This document shows, in pieces, positions 52,979-63,509 of a stretch of DNA of 64,000 nt. Source of the DNA: Qipengyuania proteolytica. GTDB lineage: Bacteria > Pseudomonadota > Alphaproteobacteria > Sphingomonadales > Sphingomonadaceae. The notes under the pieces were generated by a model. It made no database searches and was not told the DNA's origin. It saw only the letters and a program-made list of their open reading frames with translations. Both the position numbers and the translations under genes were made by a program. The stretch is from NCBI RefSeq assembly GCF_019711565.1, contig NZ_JAIGNN010000001.1, positions 1,674,001 to 1,738,000 on the forward strand, read 5' to 3'. The first letter of the stretch is position 1, and every line of letters starts with the position of its first letter.

Positions 52979-55900
52979 GCGGAAAGGTGTATCCCCTCCA
53001 GGGCAAACAGCGTCCGGCGGTCGATCCGAAGGACAGCGTCTGGCTCTCGGCGAGCGCGGGCACGGGTAAGACGCAGGTGCTCTCGGCGCGCGTGCTGCGC
53101 CTGCTGCTGGAACCGGGTGCCGATCCCTCTCAGATTCTGTGCCTCACCTTCACCAAGGCGGGCGCGGCGGAAATGGCGGTGCGCGTCAATTCAGTGCTGG
53201 CGCGCTGGGTGCGGATGGACGACGGGCAATTGGCGGAGGAGCTCGGTTACCTCGGCGCGCCGGTCGACCCCGATACAAGATCGCGGGCCCGCGCGCTGTT
53301 CGCCCGTGTGCTTGATTGCCCGGGCGGCGGCCTCAGGATCGATACGATCCACGCCTTCGCGCAATACCTCCTGGCAGCTTTCCCCGGAGAGGCGGGCCTG
53401 CTGCCCGGTTCGCGCCCGATGGAAGACCGCGAGCGTGATCTCCTCAGCCGCGAAATCCTGGGCGATCTGCTCGCGGCGGGCGATCCGCGCTTCGTCGGCG
53501 CGGTCGCCGAGATGAGCCGGCGCAAGGGCCCTGACGAGGTGCGCGGGTGGCTGATGCGCTGCGCGAAACATCTGGATCTGTGGCGAGGCGTGGGAAGCTG
53601 GCAACCGCCGATGGCAGCGCGGGTTCACGGCTTGCTGGGCATTCCGGCCGATGCTGACGGGGGATGGGTCGCCGATGCGTGTTCGGATGCAGAATTTCCG
53701 GTTAGTACCCTCCGCGCAATGCTTCCTGCCTTCGAAGGCTGGAACACCAAGTCTGCCGAAACGAGCCGAGCGTTCATCAACGAGTGGCTGGCGAGGGACG
53801 CGGCAGGGCGGCTCGAACAGCTCGACGGGTTTCGGCAGCGCAACTGCATCCTGAAGCAGGACGGTAATCCCACTTCTATGAAGGGGGCCGAGAAGAACGA
53901 TCCCGACTTCGGAAGGAAGCAGGAAGAAATTTCAGAGGCCGTGGCAGCGGTGCGCGAGCGCAAGGCGTTACTCGAACTTGCCGGCTTCCTCGGCCCGCAG
54001 CTCGAAGCGGGTCGCACTTTCGCGCTCGCCTGGCAGGCGGCGAAGGAGCGCGAGGGGCTGGTCGATTTCGACGACCTGATCGCCCGCGCCGCGCAGCTCC
54101 TGTCGAACAGCGCGATGGCCGACTGGATCCGCTACAAGCTCGACCGCAGCTTCGACCACATACTCGTCGACGAGGCGCAGGATACGAACCGCGCGCAGTG
54201 GTCGATCATCAAGGCGCTTACCGACGATTACTTTTCGGGCGAGGGCGCGCAGGGCCAAGCCGTGCGCACCATCTTCACCGTGGGCGACTACAAACAGGCG
54301 ATCTTCGGCTTCCAGGGCACCAGCCCTGAGAACTTCCGCGAGGCGCGCGACTGGTTCCGCAAGCGGATCGACGCGACCGCGGCTGCTGCCGAATCGATGC
54401 GCGCCGCCGCGACCGCGCGGCGACTTGCGGAATACGGCCTCGAACGCAGCTATCGCACCAATGCCATCGTGCTCGATTTCGTCGACCGCGCGATAGATGC
54501 GATCGGCCATGATGGGCTCGGCCTCGAGCAGCGCGACGAGCCCCATGTCGGCAGCGACAAGCCCGGTATCGTCACGCTGTGGAAGGAGGTCCGCGTCGCC
54601 GAGGGCGAGGACGAGGAGGGCGACGAGAGCAATGGCTGGCTCGCGCGCCATGACCGCAAGCTGGCGGACAAGATCGCCCGGCAGGTCAAGGCGTGGCTCG
54701 ACGCCGACGGGGACGGTTTCACCTTGTCGAAGGGTGACACCCCGCGCCGGGCCACGGCAGGCGACATCATGGTGCTGGTCCAGAAGCGACGCGAGCTTGC
54801 CGCGCTGATCGTCGCGCGGCTTTATCGCCACGGCGTGCCGGTCGCGGGCGTCGACCGCTTGCGCCTCGGCAATCCGCTTGCGGTGAAGGATTTGATGGCG
54901 GCGATCCGCTTCGCTGCCCAGCCGCTCGATGACCTGACGCTCGCCAGCCTGCTGGTTTCGCCGCTCGTCGGCTGGAGCCAGCAGGACCTGCTCGACCACG
55001 GATATCGGCCCAAAGGCACGCGGTTGTGGGAGCATTTACGCGAGAGCGAGGCGCCTCTGGTGCGCGCAACAGTCGACAGCCTGCGCGAAATCCTGCGGCG
55101 CGCCGATTACGACAGTCCGCAGCAATTGCTGCACTGGATCCTCGTCGGCCCGATGGATGGGCGGCGCAAGTTGGTCGCGCGGCTGGGGCGCGAGGCGAAC
55201 GATCCGATCGACGAGTTGCTCAACGCGGCCAATGCCTATGCGAGCGCGCATGTCGCCAGCCTGCAGGGCTTCATCCGCTGGTTCGACGCGGGCGATGGCG
55301 AGTTGAAGCGTGAGGCCGGCGAGGGCGGCGATCAGGTCCGCGTGATGACCGTGCATGGCTCGAAGGGTCTGCAAGCCCCGATCGTCATCCTCGCCGATGC
55401 CGCGATCAGGCCTGACGGTGCGGGGGACCTGGAGCTCGAGCATAAGCCTCTCGGCAGCGAAACCGGGCAGAGCGTGCCGCTTCCCGGGCTGACGAAGGAA
55501 GAGAAGGTGGGCACCGTGCGGCTCGCCGACGAGCGCGAGACGGCAAAGGCGATGCAGGAGCATTGGCGCCTGCTCTATGTCGCCATGACCCGCGCGGAGG
55601 AGGCGCTGTTCATCGGCGGCTCGCTCGGCCCGCGCGACGCGAAGAACGGCCCGCATGAGGACAGCTGGTATGCGCGTTTGCGCGCGCTGTTCGACGAGGA
55701 CGAGGGTCTGGCCGACGACATCTGGGACGCACGGTGGGAAATCGGCTCTCTCGGCCCTCCCGTCCCGGCTGAGGGCGGTGCCATAGCAGCCGACAGGCCC
55801 GAGCTGCCCGACTGGGCGCAGCGCCCGGTTGGCCCCGAACCCCGCCCGCCGCGTCCGCTTGCGCCTTCGGGTCTCGGCGAAGTGGAAGGCAGTGACCCGC

Positions 55901-56535
55901 CGCTCCCACCTTCGCATGCGGCCGAAGCTGCGCGGCGCGGTACGCTGATCCATGCCTTGCTCGAACGCCTGCCGCAGGTCGCCCGCGATGTGCGTGTGGA
56001 GCGGGGGCGGGAATGGCTCGCACGGCAAGCGCCCGATCTCGACAATGCGGATCGGGAGGACATGCTCGACCGCTCGCTGGCGGTGCTTGGAGAACCCGCC
56101 TTCTCCGAAATCTTCGGCCCCGCTGCCTTGGCGGAAATCCCGCTCGCTGCAACGGTCGAGGGGCAGGTTGTGATGGGCACCGCGGATCGGTTGCTCGTGA
56201 CGGCCGAGGCTGTGACCGTGGTCGACTTCAAGACCGCCCGGCGTCCGCCGAGTGGACTCGATGGCGTGCCCGACACGACGATGAAGCAGATGGCTGCCTA
56301 TGTCGCGGCGCTGGAGGTCATTTACCCGGGTCGGGATGTTCGGGCTGCCGTCCTCTATACCCAGACCCCGCAATTGATCGCCTTGCCGCCCGAGCGGCTT
56401 GCGGCTTACAAGAGCGCGTTTGCGGCGCGGCAGGAAAGCTTTGCCCTGCCGTCCGTTGAGCAACTGACCGCGCGTCACCAGATTGACGCGCAAGACGACA
56501 TTTCAGGAGACAATCCATGGCCACCACCGCCGTAA
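52975..56535 (+). CDS. addA: Double-strand break repair helicase AddA
   Basis: An 1186-residue UvrD/RecB-family helicase with a C-terminal nuclease. Walker A is SASAGTGKTQVLSARVLRLL (from residue 25), motif Ia CLTFTKAGAAEMA, Walker B ILVDEAQDTNRAQW, then TVGDYKQAIFGFQGTSPE, MTVHGSKGLQAPIVIL and LLYVAMTRAEEALF. The nuclease has GTADRLLV and VVDFKTARRPP. ATG 52975 overlaps addB. Its last 19 bases overlap trxA in another frame, so the trxA Shine-Dalgarno lies inside addA. Confidence 0.94.
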   Translation: MSGKVYPLQGKQRPAVDPKDSVWLSASAGTGKTQVLSARVLRLLLEPGADPSQILCLTFTKAGAAEMAVRVNSVLARWVRMDDGQLAEELGYLGAPVDPDTRSRARALFARVLDCPGGGLRIDTIHAFAQYLLAAFPGEAGLLPGSRPMEDRERDLLSREILGDLLAAGDPRFVGAVAEMSRRKGPDEVRGWLMRCAKHLDLWRGVGSWQPPMAARVHGLLGIPADADGGWVADACSDAEFPVSTLRAMLPAFEGWNTKSAETSRAFINEWLARDAAGRLEQLDGFRQRNCILKQDGNPTSMKGAEKNDPDFGRKQEEISEAVAAVRERKALLELAGFLGPQLEAGRTFALAWQAAKEREGLVDFDDLIARAAQLLSNSAMADWIRYKLDRSFDHILVDEAQDTNRAQWSIIKALTDDYFSGEGAQGQAVRTIFTVGDYKQAIFGFQGTSPENFREARDWFRKRIDATAAAAESMRAAATARRLAEYGLERSYRTNAIVLDFVDRAIDAIGHDGLGLEQRDEPHVGSDKPGIVTLWKEVRVAEGEDEEGDESNGWLARHDRKLADKIARQVKAWLDADGDGFTLSKGDTPRRATAGDIMVLVQKRRELAALIVARLYRHGVPVAGVDRLRLGNPLAVKDLMAAIRFAAQPLDDLTLASLLVSPLVGWSQQDLLDHGYRPKGTRLWEHLRESEAPLVRATVDSLREILRRADYDSPQQLLHWILVGPMDGRRKLVARLGREANDPIDELLNAANAYASAHVASLQGFIRWFDAGDGELKREAGEGGDQVRVMTVHGSKGLQAPIVILADAAIRPDGAGDLELEHKPLGSETGQSVPLPGLTKEEKVGTVRLADERETAKAMQEHWRLLYVAMTRAEEALFIGGSLGPRDAKNGPHEDSWYARLRALFDEDEGLADDIWDARWEIGSLGPPVPAEGGAIAADRPELPDWAQRPVGPEPRPPRPLAPSGLGEVEGSDPPLPPSHAAEAARRGTLIHALLERLPQVARDVRVERGREWLARQAPDLDNADREDMLDRSLAVLGEPAFSEIFGPAALAEIPLAATVEGQVVMGTADRLLVTAEAVTVVDFKTARRPPSGLDGVPDTTMKQMAAYVAALEVIYPGRDVRAAVLYTQTPQLIALPPERLAAYKSAFAARQESFALPSVEQLTARHQIDAQDDISGDNPWPPPP

Positions 56536-56837
56536 CCGATGCCAGCTTCAAGGCCGATGTGCTCGAAAGCGACAAGCCCGTGCTGGTCGATTTCTGGGCC
56601 GACTGGTGCGGCCCCTGCAAGATGATCGCCCCCGCGCTGGAGGAACTGAGCGAGGAACTGGGCGACAAGGTGACCATCGCCAAGATGGACATCATGGAAA
56701 ACCCCGAAGTGCCGGGCGGCATGGGCGTCCAGTCGATCCCTTATCTCGTCCTGTTCAAGAACGGCGAGGCGACGGCGCACATGCGGGGCGCGGCTCCCAA
56801 GGGCCAGCTCAAGCAGTGGCTCGAGGGCGAACTTTAA
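56517..56837 (+). CDS. trxA: Thioredoxin
   Basis: A 106-residue thioredoxin; the redox site is WCGPCK (Cys31 and Cys34), with cis-Pro in SIPYLVLFKNGE. AGGAGA sits 7 bases before the ATG and within the end of addA. It reduces disulfides of cytosolic enzymes using NADPH through thioredoxin reductase, which is not in the window. It ends the long run from ahcY; its stop overlaps the stop of the convergent phosphatase gene by 3 bases. Confidence 0.96.
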   Translation: MATTAVTDASFKADVLESDKPVLVDFWADWCGPCKMIAPALEELSEELGDKVTIAKMDIMENPEVPGGMGVQSIPYLVLFKNGEATAHMRGAAPKGQLKQWLEGEL

Positions 56838-57634
56838 TCCAGTTTAGCGTAGAGTTCGGCGAGCTCGTCCCACAGGGCCGGGCTCGCCGCGCCGATAAGG
56901 CCGGGGCGATCCCACTCATCCACCCGGTAGGCTGAGCCATCGGGCCGAGCGATCCGGCCGCAAGCCTCTTCCAGCCAGAGCGCGCCTGCAGCATGATCCC
57001 AGGCAAGCGTGCGTTCGAAAAACGAGACATCGTTTTGCCCCAACGCGAGGCGGGGATACTGCTCCGCAGCACAACGCGGCGTCTCGACCGTCCGGTAATG
57101 CGGCGCGATATGCTCGGCGACCTGTTCGCGGCGCGCGGGATCGAGGAATATCACTGAAATCGCCGCAACCGGCGGGGTCTCGCCGGTGGGGCGGGAAACG
57201 GCCCGCTGGCCCTCCACGAAGGCTCCGCCGCCGCGATGAGCGCTGCAAAACCGTCCCGATACGCAATCGTAAATCCAGCCAGAGCGGGCGATGCCACCCG
57301 CAGCGCGGGCGAGCAGGATCCCGAAAGGGGCACGGCCATGTGCGAAATTATGCGTCCCGTCGATCGGATCGATGATCCAGCAATCGCCTGACAGGTATTC
57401 GAGTACCGACGGGTCGGCGTGAGCCGCTTCTTCTCCGACAATGGTGAGCGAGGGGTCGATCTGCGCGAGACCCTCGGCGAGCATCGTTTCGGCCTCCCGG
57501 TCGGCGATGGTGACGAGGTCATCCTCGGCCTTCTCGATGATTTCACCACCCGACAGGTTGCGAAAACGCGGCAGGATCGCCTGCTCGCTCACGCGCTGCA
57601 TAAGCCCTCGGATATGGCGATCGAGGGTCGTCAC
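56834..57634 (-). CDS. Inositol monophosphatase family protein (histidinol-phosphatase type possible)
   Basis: A 266-residue metal-dependent phosphatase of the IMPase family. Metal ligands are in VGEEAAH (about 66), IDPIDGTHNFAHG (88-100) and WDHAAGALWLEEACG. In actinobacteria and many alphaproteobacteria a member of this family (HisN) is histidinol-phosphate phosphatase, but inositol or sugar phosphates are possible too. GTG 57634 overlaps the argJ stop as GTGA, and a long frame upstream is within argJ. It is translated after argJ, which suggests an amino-acid role. Confidence 0.85.
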   Translation of the reverse strand: MTTLDRHIRGLMQRVSEQAILPRFRNLSGGEIIEKAEDDLVTIADREAETMLAEGLAQIDPSLTIVGEEAAHADPSVLEYLSGDCWIIDPIDGTHNFAHGRAPFGILLARAAGGIARSGWIYDCVSGRFCSAHRGGGAFVEGQRAVSRPTGETPPVAAISVIFLDPARREQVAEHIAPHYRTVETPRCAAEQYPRLALGQNDVSFFERTLAWDHAAGALWLEEACGRIARPDGSAYRVDEWDRPGLIGAASPALWDELAELYAKLD

Positions 57635-58857
57635 GAGCGGTAATCGGCGTTGATCGAGATGTATCCATGGGTGAGGTCGCACGTCCACACGGTCGCCCGC
57701 CCGGTGCCGACGCCAAGGTCTACGTCGATCCTGATATCCTGCCCTTCGAGGTGCCTCGCCACCGGAGCCTCGTCGTAGTCGGCCAGCGGCTGCCCGTCCT
57801 TTGCCGCCCAGGTACCGCCGAAGCCGATCGAGAGCTTGTCCCGGTCCGCCGGTTCGCCGGCCTTGCCAATGGCCATGACCACACGGCCCCAATTCGCATC
57901 GCCGCCCGCAATGGCGGTCTTCACGAGCGGAGAATTGGCGATCGCGAGGCCTACCCGCCGCGCACTGGAGTTGCTCGCCGCACCGGTGACGGCAATCTCG
58001 ATGAATTTCCGTGCGCCTTCGCCGTCGCGGACGACGAGGTGGGAGAGCTCGCGGCAGACCTCGAGCAGGGCGGCATAGAAGGCGTCCGCGCCCGGGCTGT
58101 CCCACGAGGATAGCGGCGCATTGCCCGCCGCCCCGGTCGCAAAGAGCAGCACCGTATCGCTGGTCGAGGTGTCGCCGTCGACGGTGATGCAGGAAAAGGT
58201 GGCGTCGTTCGCCTTGGACAGCATTTCCTGAAGGAAAGCCGGCACCACCGCCGCGTCGGTGAAGACGTAGCCCAGCATGGTCGCCATATCGGGTGCGATC
58301 ATACCGCTGCCTTTGATGAAGCCCGCAAGCTCGATGCGCGTTGCGCCCAGCATGGCCGAGGCGGTGGCGCCCTTGATGAAGGTATCGGTCGTCCCAATGG
58401 CCTTCGCCGCATCTTCCCACCCGCACGGCTCCGCCGAAAGTGCTGCGGCAACGCCTGCGCGCGCCTTGTCCTTGGGCAGGGGCACGCCGATCACGCCGGT
58501 GGAGGAAACGAAGACCTGAGCCGGTTCGCACCCGAGGGCCCCGGCGACCTGCGCCATGATCTGCTCGACCGCTTCCTGTCCGCGGTAGCCGGTGAAGGCA
58601 TTGGAATTGCCTGCATTGACGACCAGCGCCCGCGCGCGGCCCTGTTGCACATTCTTGCGGCCCAGTTCGACCTCGCTGGAGGCGCAGGCGCTCTTCGTGA
58701 AGACCCCCGCCACCGCCGTGCCGGGTGCGAGTTCGGCCAGCGTCAGGTCGCAGCGATCCCAGGTCTTGTATTGCGCCCGCGCGACGCGCAGCGTGACGCC
58801 CTCGATCCGGGGCATAGCAGGGAACGGGCGGGCGAGCGGGGAGCGTTCGAGATCCAT
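57631..58857 (-). CDS. argJ: Bifunctional ornithine acetyltransferase / N-acetylglutamate synthase
   Basis: A 408-residue ArgJ, which recycles the acetyl group in arginine synthesis. The protein cleaves itself before the nucleophile Thr193, in KGSGMIAPDMATMLGYVFTD. Other marks are RALVVNAGNSNAFTG, VFVSSTGVIGVPLP and SCITVDGDTSTSDTV. ATG 58857 gives the family start; the frame remains open to 59256, where it would be in the opposite gene region. Length 408 is standard. Other arg genes are not nearby. Confidence 0.95.
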   Translation of the reverse strand: MDLERSPLARPFPAMPRIEGVTLRVARAQYKTWDRCDLTLAELAPGTAVAGVFTKSACASSEVELGRKNVQQGRARALVVNAGNSNAFTGYRGQEAVEQIMAQVAGALGCEPAQVFVSSTGVIGVPLPKDKARAGVAAALSAEPCGWEDAAKAIGTTDTFIKGATASAMLGATRIELAGFIKGSGMIAPDMATMLGYVFTDAAVVPAFLQEMLSKANDATFSCITVDGDTSTSDTVLLFATGAAGNAPLSSWDSPGADAFYAALLEVCRELSHLVVRDGEGARKFIEIAVTGAASNSSARRVGLAIANSPLVKTAIAGGDANWGRVVMAIGKAGEPADRDKLSIGFGGTWAAKDGQPLADYDEAPVARHLEGQDIRIDVDLGVGTGRATVWTCDLTHGYISINADYRS

Positions 58858-58944
58858 CCATGCGCCGATAGGAAGTCTTGGGCGCGGGGTAAACGGGGAA
58901 GCGGACTGGACGGACCGCCGCCAAAGGCTTATCTGGTGGGTTCG

Positions 58945-59217
58945 ATGTTGAAACGTCTGCTCGCCTGCCTTGCGTTCATTTCCGGCCTCGCCGCCGTCGG
59001 AGCGCCTGCGCATGCCAGTGTTGCAGGGGCCCTCGATGCCGCGCTCGAACTGAGCCAGAAGGCGGACCAGCCCGGCAAGGGCGAAACCTCGACATGTTCG
59101 CCGCGTGAGCGGGAGCAGAAGGCAAAGGCCGACAAAACTGCGCCTTGTCGCCCGTCGTCGACGGTAACGGTTGTCATCCCGACAGTGATGTTCGGACCCG
59201 ACCGCGCCTTCGAATAG
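58945..59217 (+). CDS. Small exported protein of unknown function
   Basis: A 90-residue protein with a signal peptide (MLKRLLACLAFISGLAAV, then GAPAHA, cut near residue 24). The mature part is short, charged and Lys-rich, with two Cys (STCSPRERE and APCRPSS) that could pair, and ends in VTVVIPTVMFGPDRAFE. No family recognised. It is divergent from argJ (87 bases) and lies 99 bases before secA, with no clear Shine-Dalgarno, so it is the least certain of the exported proteins. Confidence 0.6.
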   Translation: MLKRLLACLAFISGLAAVGAPAHASVAGALDAALELSQKADQPGKGETSTCSPREREQKAKADKTAPCRPSSTVTVVIPTVMFGPDRAFE

Positions 59218-59316
59218 GATCCGGCACCGCCGACAGATTCCGATGCCCGGCACCACAGGCGTGCGCGGGCATTCTCCCTATAGACCATCCGTACAGATTC
59301 AGGGGCACCCCGTTCC

Positions 59317-62076
59317 ATGCTCAATTCCGTGATGAAGGCCGTCTTCGGCTCGTCCAACGACCGTTATGTCAAGTCGCTCGGCAAGATCGTCAACCAGATC
59401 AACGCGCTCGAGCCGCAGATCCAGGCGCTGACCGACGAAGAGCTCGCCGCGCAGACCGACAAGTTCCGCGCGCAGCTGGCCGATGGCAAGACGCTCGATG
59501 ATATCTTGCCCGAAGCCTTCGCTACCGTGCGCGAGGCATCGGTCCGCGTGCTCGGCATGCGCCACTTCGACGTGCAGATGGTCGGCGGCATCGTGCTCCA
59601 CCGCGGCGAGATCGCCGAAATGCGCACGGGCGAGGGCAAGACGCTCGTCTCGACGCTGGCGACATACCTCAACGCCATCGAAGGCAAGGGCGTCCACGTG
59701 GTCACCGTGAACGATTACCTCGCCCGGCGCGACGCCGAATGGATGGGCCGCCTGCACAAGTTCCTCGGCCTGACGGTCGGCGTGATCGTGCCGAACCTCA
59801 ACGAGTTCGAACGCCGCGAAGCCTACAACTCCGACGTGACCTATTCGACCAACAACGAACTGGGCTTCGATTACCTGCGCGACAACATGAAGCACGAGCG
59901 CAGCCAGATGGTGCAGCGCCCCTTCAACTTCGCCGTGATCGACGAAGTCGACTCGATCCTGATCGACGAGGCGCGCACGCCGCTGATCATCTCCGGCCCG
60001 ACCGAGGACAAGTCCGACCTCTACATCGCCATCGACGAAGTGGTGAAGACCTTCCCCGAGGAGTGGTACGAGAAGGACGAGAAGCAGCGCAACATCCAGC
60101 TGACCGAGGACGGCACCGAGGAAGTCGAGAAGCTGCTGATCGAAAAGGGCCTGCTCGAAACCGAAAACCTCTACGACGTCGAGAACACCCAGGTCGTCCA
60201 CCATCTCGATCAGGCGCTGCGCGCCGTGCACATGTTCAAGAAGGACACGGACTACATCGTGAAGGACGACAAGGTCGTCATCATCGACGAGTTCACCGGC
60301 CGTATGATGGATGGCCGCCGCTGGTCGAACGGCCTCCACCAGGCGGTCGAGGCCAAGGAAGGGGTCAAGATCGAGCCGGAAAACCAGACGCTGGCCTCGA
60401 TTACCTTCCAGAACTATTTCCGCATGTATCCCAAGCTGTCGGGCATGACCGGTACCGCCGCCACCGAGGCAGCCGAATTCTGGGACATCTACAAGATGAA
60501 CGTGGTCGAAATCCCGACCAACGTCCCCGTCCAGCGCATCGACGAGGACGACGAGTTCTACAAGAACACGCAGGACAAGTTCAAAGCCATCGCCAAGGCG
60601 ATCCGCGAGAAGAACGAGATCGGCCAGCCGGTGCTGGTCGGGACCGTCTCGATCGAGAAGTCCGAAATGCTCAGCGAGTTCCTCAAGGAGGAAGGCGTGG
60701 AGCACGAGGTCCTGAACGCGCGCCAGCACGAGCGCGAGGCGCATATCGTGGCGCAGGCAGGGCGTATCGGCGCGGTGACCATCGCCACCAACATGGCCGG
60801 TCGCGGCACCGACATCCAGCTGGGCGGCAACGTCGATTTCCGGATCGATGACGAACTGCGCGACATGCCCGATGGTCCCGAAAAGGACGCCGCAATCGCC
60901 AGGATCAGGGAAGAGGTCGCAGCCGAAAAGCAGCGCGTGCTGGAAGCGGGCGGCCTGTTCGTTCTCGGTACCGAGCGCCACGAAAGCCGCCGCATCGACA
61001 ACCAGTTGCGCGGCCGTTCGGGCCGTCAGGGCGACCCTGGCCTTTCCCGCTTCTACCTTTGCCTCGAAGACGACTTGCTACGCATTTTCGGTCCGGACAC
61101 GCTGTTCGCCCGCATGATGAACTCGAATCTCGAGGATGGCGAGGCGATCGGCTCCAAGTGGCTCTCCAAGGCCATCGAAACCGCGCAGAAGAAGGTCGAG
61201 GCGCGCAATTACGAGATCCGCAAGCAGGTCGTGCAATACGACGATGTGATGAACGACCAGCGCAAGGTCATCTACGAACAGCGCGCGGAGATCATGGACA
61301 GCGAGGCGGTGGACGATGTCGTGATCGACATGCGCCATGATGCGATCAATTCGATCGTCGGCAATGCCTGCCCGCCGGGCTCCTATCCCGAGCAGTGGGA
61401 CGTCGAAGGCCTCAAGGAAAAGGCCGAAGAGGTTCTCGGCATGACCTTCCCGATCGAGGATTGGCTCGAGGAGGAGACAGTCGAGCCCGAGCTCATCGAG
61501 GAACGCCTGCGCGAAGCCGCCGACAAGGCGATGGAGGGCAAGCTGGCTTCGGGCGATCCGGCCATGTGGCGCCGCATCGAAAAGAGCGTACTGCTGCAGG
61601 AGCTCGACCACGAGTGGAAGGACCACCTCGCCACGCTCGACGCGCTGCGCCAGGTCGTCGGCCTGCGCGCCCATGCGCAGAAGCAGCCGCTCAACGAATA
61701 CAAGCAGGAAGCCTTCCAGCTGTTCGAGAGCATGCTCGACAAGCTGCGCGAGACGGTGACCAACAAGCTGCTGCGCATCGAACTGCGCGAGCCGGAGCCG
61801 CTCCCGCCGATCGACCTGCCCGAACTGCCGGATTTCCTGACCGGTCACATCGATCCGCTCTCCGGTCTTGACAACTCGAATGACGGGGATGGTTCGGAAA
61901 CCCGCGAAGCCATGTTCGGCTCGTTCGCCGGCAGCCCGCGTGCCGCAGTGGGGCCGGGCGGATCTGTGGGCGACAATCCCTATGCGAGCTTGAACATCAG
62001 TCGCAACGCACCGTGCCCGTGCGGGTCTGGCAACAAGTACAAGCACTGCCACGGCGCCATCTCGGCCCGGGCCTGA
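59317..62076 (+). CDS. secA: Preprotein translocase ATPase SecA
   Basis: A 919-residue motor that drives preproteins through SecYEG. Nucleotide site 1 has [19 protein letters not shown] and [33 protein letters not shown] and [16 protein letters not shown] follow, with the helical scaffold and a C-terminal zinc finger [14 protein letters not shown] for SecB binding. Length and motifs are complete. ATG 59317 is normal. It ends against the convergent GNAT gene. Confidence 0.97.
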   Translation: MLNSVMKAVFGSSNDRYVKSLGKIVNQINALEPQIQALTDEELAAQTDKFRAQLADGKTLDDILPEAFATVREASVRVLGMRHFDVQMVGGIVLHRGEIAEMRTGEGKTLVSTLATYLNAIEGKGVHVVTVNDYLARRDAEWMGRLHKFLGLTVGVIVPNLNEFERREAYNSDVTYSTNNELGFDYLRDNMKHERSQMVQRPFNFAVIDEVDSILIDEARTPLIISGPTEDKSDLYIAIDEVVKTFPEEWYEKDEKQRNIQLTEDGTEEVEKLLIEKGLLETENLYDVENTQVVHHLDQALRAVHMFKKDTDYIVKDDKVVIIDEFTGRMMDGRRWSNGLHQAVEAKEGVKIEPENQTLASITFQNYFRMYPKLSGMTGTAATEAAEFWDIYKMNVVEIPTNVPVQRIDEDDEFYKNTQDKFKAIAKAIREKNEIGQPVLVGTVSIEKSEMLSEFLKEEGVEHEVLNARQHEREAHIVAQAGRIGAVTIATNMAGRGTDIQLGGNVDFRIDDELRDMPDGPEKDAAIARIREEVAAEKQRVLEAGGLFVLGTERHESRRIDNQLRGRSGRQGDPGLSRFYLCLEDDLLRIFGPDTLFARMMNSNLEDGEAIGSKWLSKAIETAQKKVEARNYEIRKQVVQYDDVMNDQRKVIYEQRAEIMDSEAVDDVVIDMRHDAINSIVGNACPPGSYPEQWDVEGLKEKAEEVLGMTFPIEDWLEEETVEPELIEERLREAADKAMEGKLASGDPAMWRRIEKSVLLQELDHEWKDHLATLDALRQVVGLRAHAQKQPLNEYKQEAFQLFESMLDKLRETVTNKLLRIELREPEPLPPIDLPELPDFLTGHIDPLSGLDNSNDGDGSETREAMFGSFAGSPRAAVGPGGSVGDNPYASLNISRNAPCPCGSGNKYKHCHGAISARA

Positions 62077-62081
62077 GCTTC

Positions 62082-62112
62082 GCGGCCCCGTCGCTAGCTG
62101 CGGCGGGGCTGC
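62082..62112. terminator. Hairpin between secA and the convergent GNAT gene
   Basis: GCGGCCCCG and CGGGGCTGC pair (9 pairs, one G-T) around a 13-base loop that contains the end of the GNAT gene. No T-run follows on either strand, so termination is possible but not strongly supported. Confidence 0.3.
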
Positions 62113-62711
62113 CGCGCCATCGGAACCAGCGGCGGAGCGCCTGTCTCAGGGACGATGGGCTCCCCCATCGGTTCGAACCCGCAGCTGGCGTAGAAGCCCG
62201 TATTCGCCGGATTCGAATTTTCCAGGTAGGCGATCGTCCCCGTGCGGTCGCATGCGTCGAGCACAGGCTGGATAAGCCTGCGACCGAAACCCTGGCCCTG
62301 CGCCGATTGCCTGAGGCCGATGCTGAACAGATAGGCGTGCGCGAAGGTCGGGTGGCGCTTGTCCATCGCCTCGCCGGTCAGGATACCGCGCTTGACCGCG
62401 CCCGGCCCGCATTTGAACAAAGTGGGGAGCGCGAACGCAACATAGTCCCCCGTGCTGAAACTCGAATCCCCGCCCGGCATCATCCACATGCAGGCACCCT
62501 GGTCGCCGAGTGTGTAGCAATAGCCGCGCTGTGAGTAGATCCGGCGGGCCTGCAGGAGGAAAAGGTGTTTGATTCCGGCGAAATTGCCGAACAGCCAGTG
62601 GTTGAAGGGATCGTGGCGGAAGGCATCGGCGGTAATGTCACCGAGCCGTGTGGCCTCGGCCGGCCCGGCGCGGGTCAGGCCATTGCCCAATAGGATATCG
62701 TCTGCGTCCAT
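62094..62711 (-). CDS. GNAT family N-acetyltransferase
   Basis: A 205-residue acetyltransferase. Motif A for acetyl-CoA is IGLRQSAQGQGFGRRLIQPVL (residues about 131-151), preceded by a strand with HAYLFS and followed by YLENSNPANTGFYASCGFEPMGE, the usual Asn/Tyr motif B. It has no signal peptide. ATG 62711. The substrate is unknown. It is convergent with secA and divergent from the permease gene. Confidence 0.88.
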   Translation of the reverse strand: MDADDILLGNGLTRAGPAEATRLGDITADAFRHDPFNHWLFGNFAGIKHLFLLQARRIYSQRGYCYTLGDQGACMWMMPGGDSSFSTGDYVAFALPTLFKCGPGAVKRGILTGEAMDKRHPTFAHAYLFSIGLRQSAQGQGFGRRLIQPVLDACDRTGTIAYLENSNPANTGFYASCGFEPMGEPIVPETGAPPLVPMARQPRRS

Positions 62712-62771
62712 GGCCCCTCTTCTCCCTATTGCAGGCTAGCTGGCAGGGCGGAGGCGGTCTAGGCGTTCCGC

Positions 62772-63509
62772 ATGCCGCTCCTGATCGCCGCGTTCTTTGT
62801 CACCGCTCTTCTCTACGCCAGCGTCGGCTTCGGCGGCGGGTCGACCTATAACGCCCTCCTTGCGCTGTCGGGCGTCGATTATCGCATCCTCCCGCTGCTG
62901 GCCTTGTCCTGCAACATCGTCGTCGTTGCGGGAAGCACGGTCAGGTTTGCCCGCGCAGGCGTCACGCCGTGGCGCAAGGCCGCACTGCTGACCGCACTTG
63001 CCGCACCGGCAGCACTCGTCGGTGGCCTCACACCCATCGATGAGGCCAGCTTCCTGACGTTGCTCGGCGCGAGCCTGGTGCTGACCGGTCTTGGCCTGAT
63101 GCTGCCGACCGGAGAAAGCGGCGGCGAACCTGCCAGGGCCGCGCGTTACTTGCCGATAGCGGCGATCCCCCTCGGCTATCTGGCAGGACTGGTCGGCATC
63201 GGCGGGGGAATATTTCTCGCCCCGCTGCTGCATCTCGTCCGCTGGGATTCGGCACGTGCCATCGCGGCGACGGCCAGCCTGTTCATCCTCGTCAATTCGC
63301 TGTTCGGTTTGGCAGGACAGGTGCTGAAGGGCGGGGAAGGGCGCCTTGCCGCCGCTGTCGACCTCGGCCTGCCGCTGCTTATCGCCGTCGCTGTCGGCGG
63401 GCAGATCGGCAGCTTGCTGGCGCTCAAGTACCTGCCGCAGCGCTGGATACGCCTCGGCACCGCCGCACTCACCATTTGGGTGGGCGGACGCCTGTTGCTG
63501 CAGATGTGA
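62772..63509 (+). CDS. TauE/SafE (TSUP) family permease
   Basis: A 245-residue inner-membrane protein with about seven or eight hydrophobic helices in two repeats. Repeat signatures are ASVGFGGGSTYNALLAL near the start and GYLAGLVGIGGGIFLAPLLHL near residue 140, both typical of the TSUP family, which moves sulfite, sulfonates or other anions. ATG 62772. It is preceded by the divergent GNAT gene; no sulfur genes are adjacent, so the substrate is open. Confidence 0.9.
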   Translation: MPLLIAAFFVTALLYASVGFGGGSTYNALLALSGVDYRILPLLALSCNIVVVAGSTVRFARAGVTPWRKAALLTALAAPAALVGGLTPIDEASFLTLLGASLVLTGLGLMLPTGESGGEPARAARYLPIAAIPLGYLAGLVGIGGGIFLAPLLHLVRWDSARAIAATASLFILVNSLFGLAGQVLKGGEGRLAAAVDLGLPLLIAVAVGGQIGSLLALKYLPQRWIRLGTAALTIWVGGRLLLQM

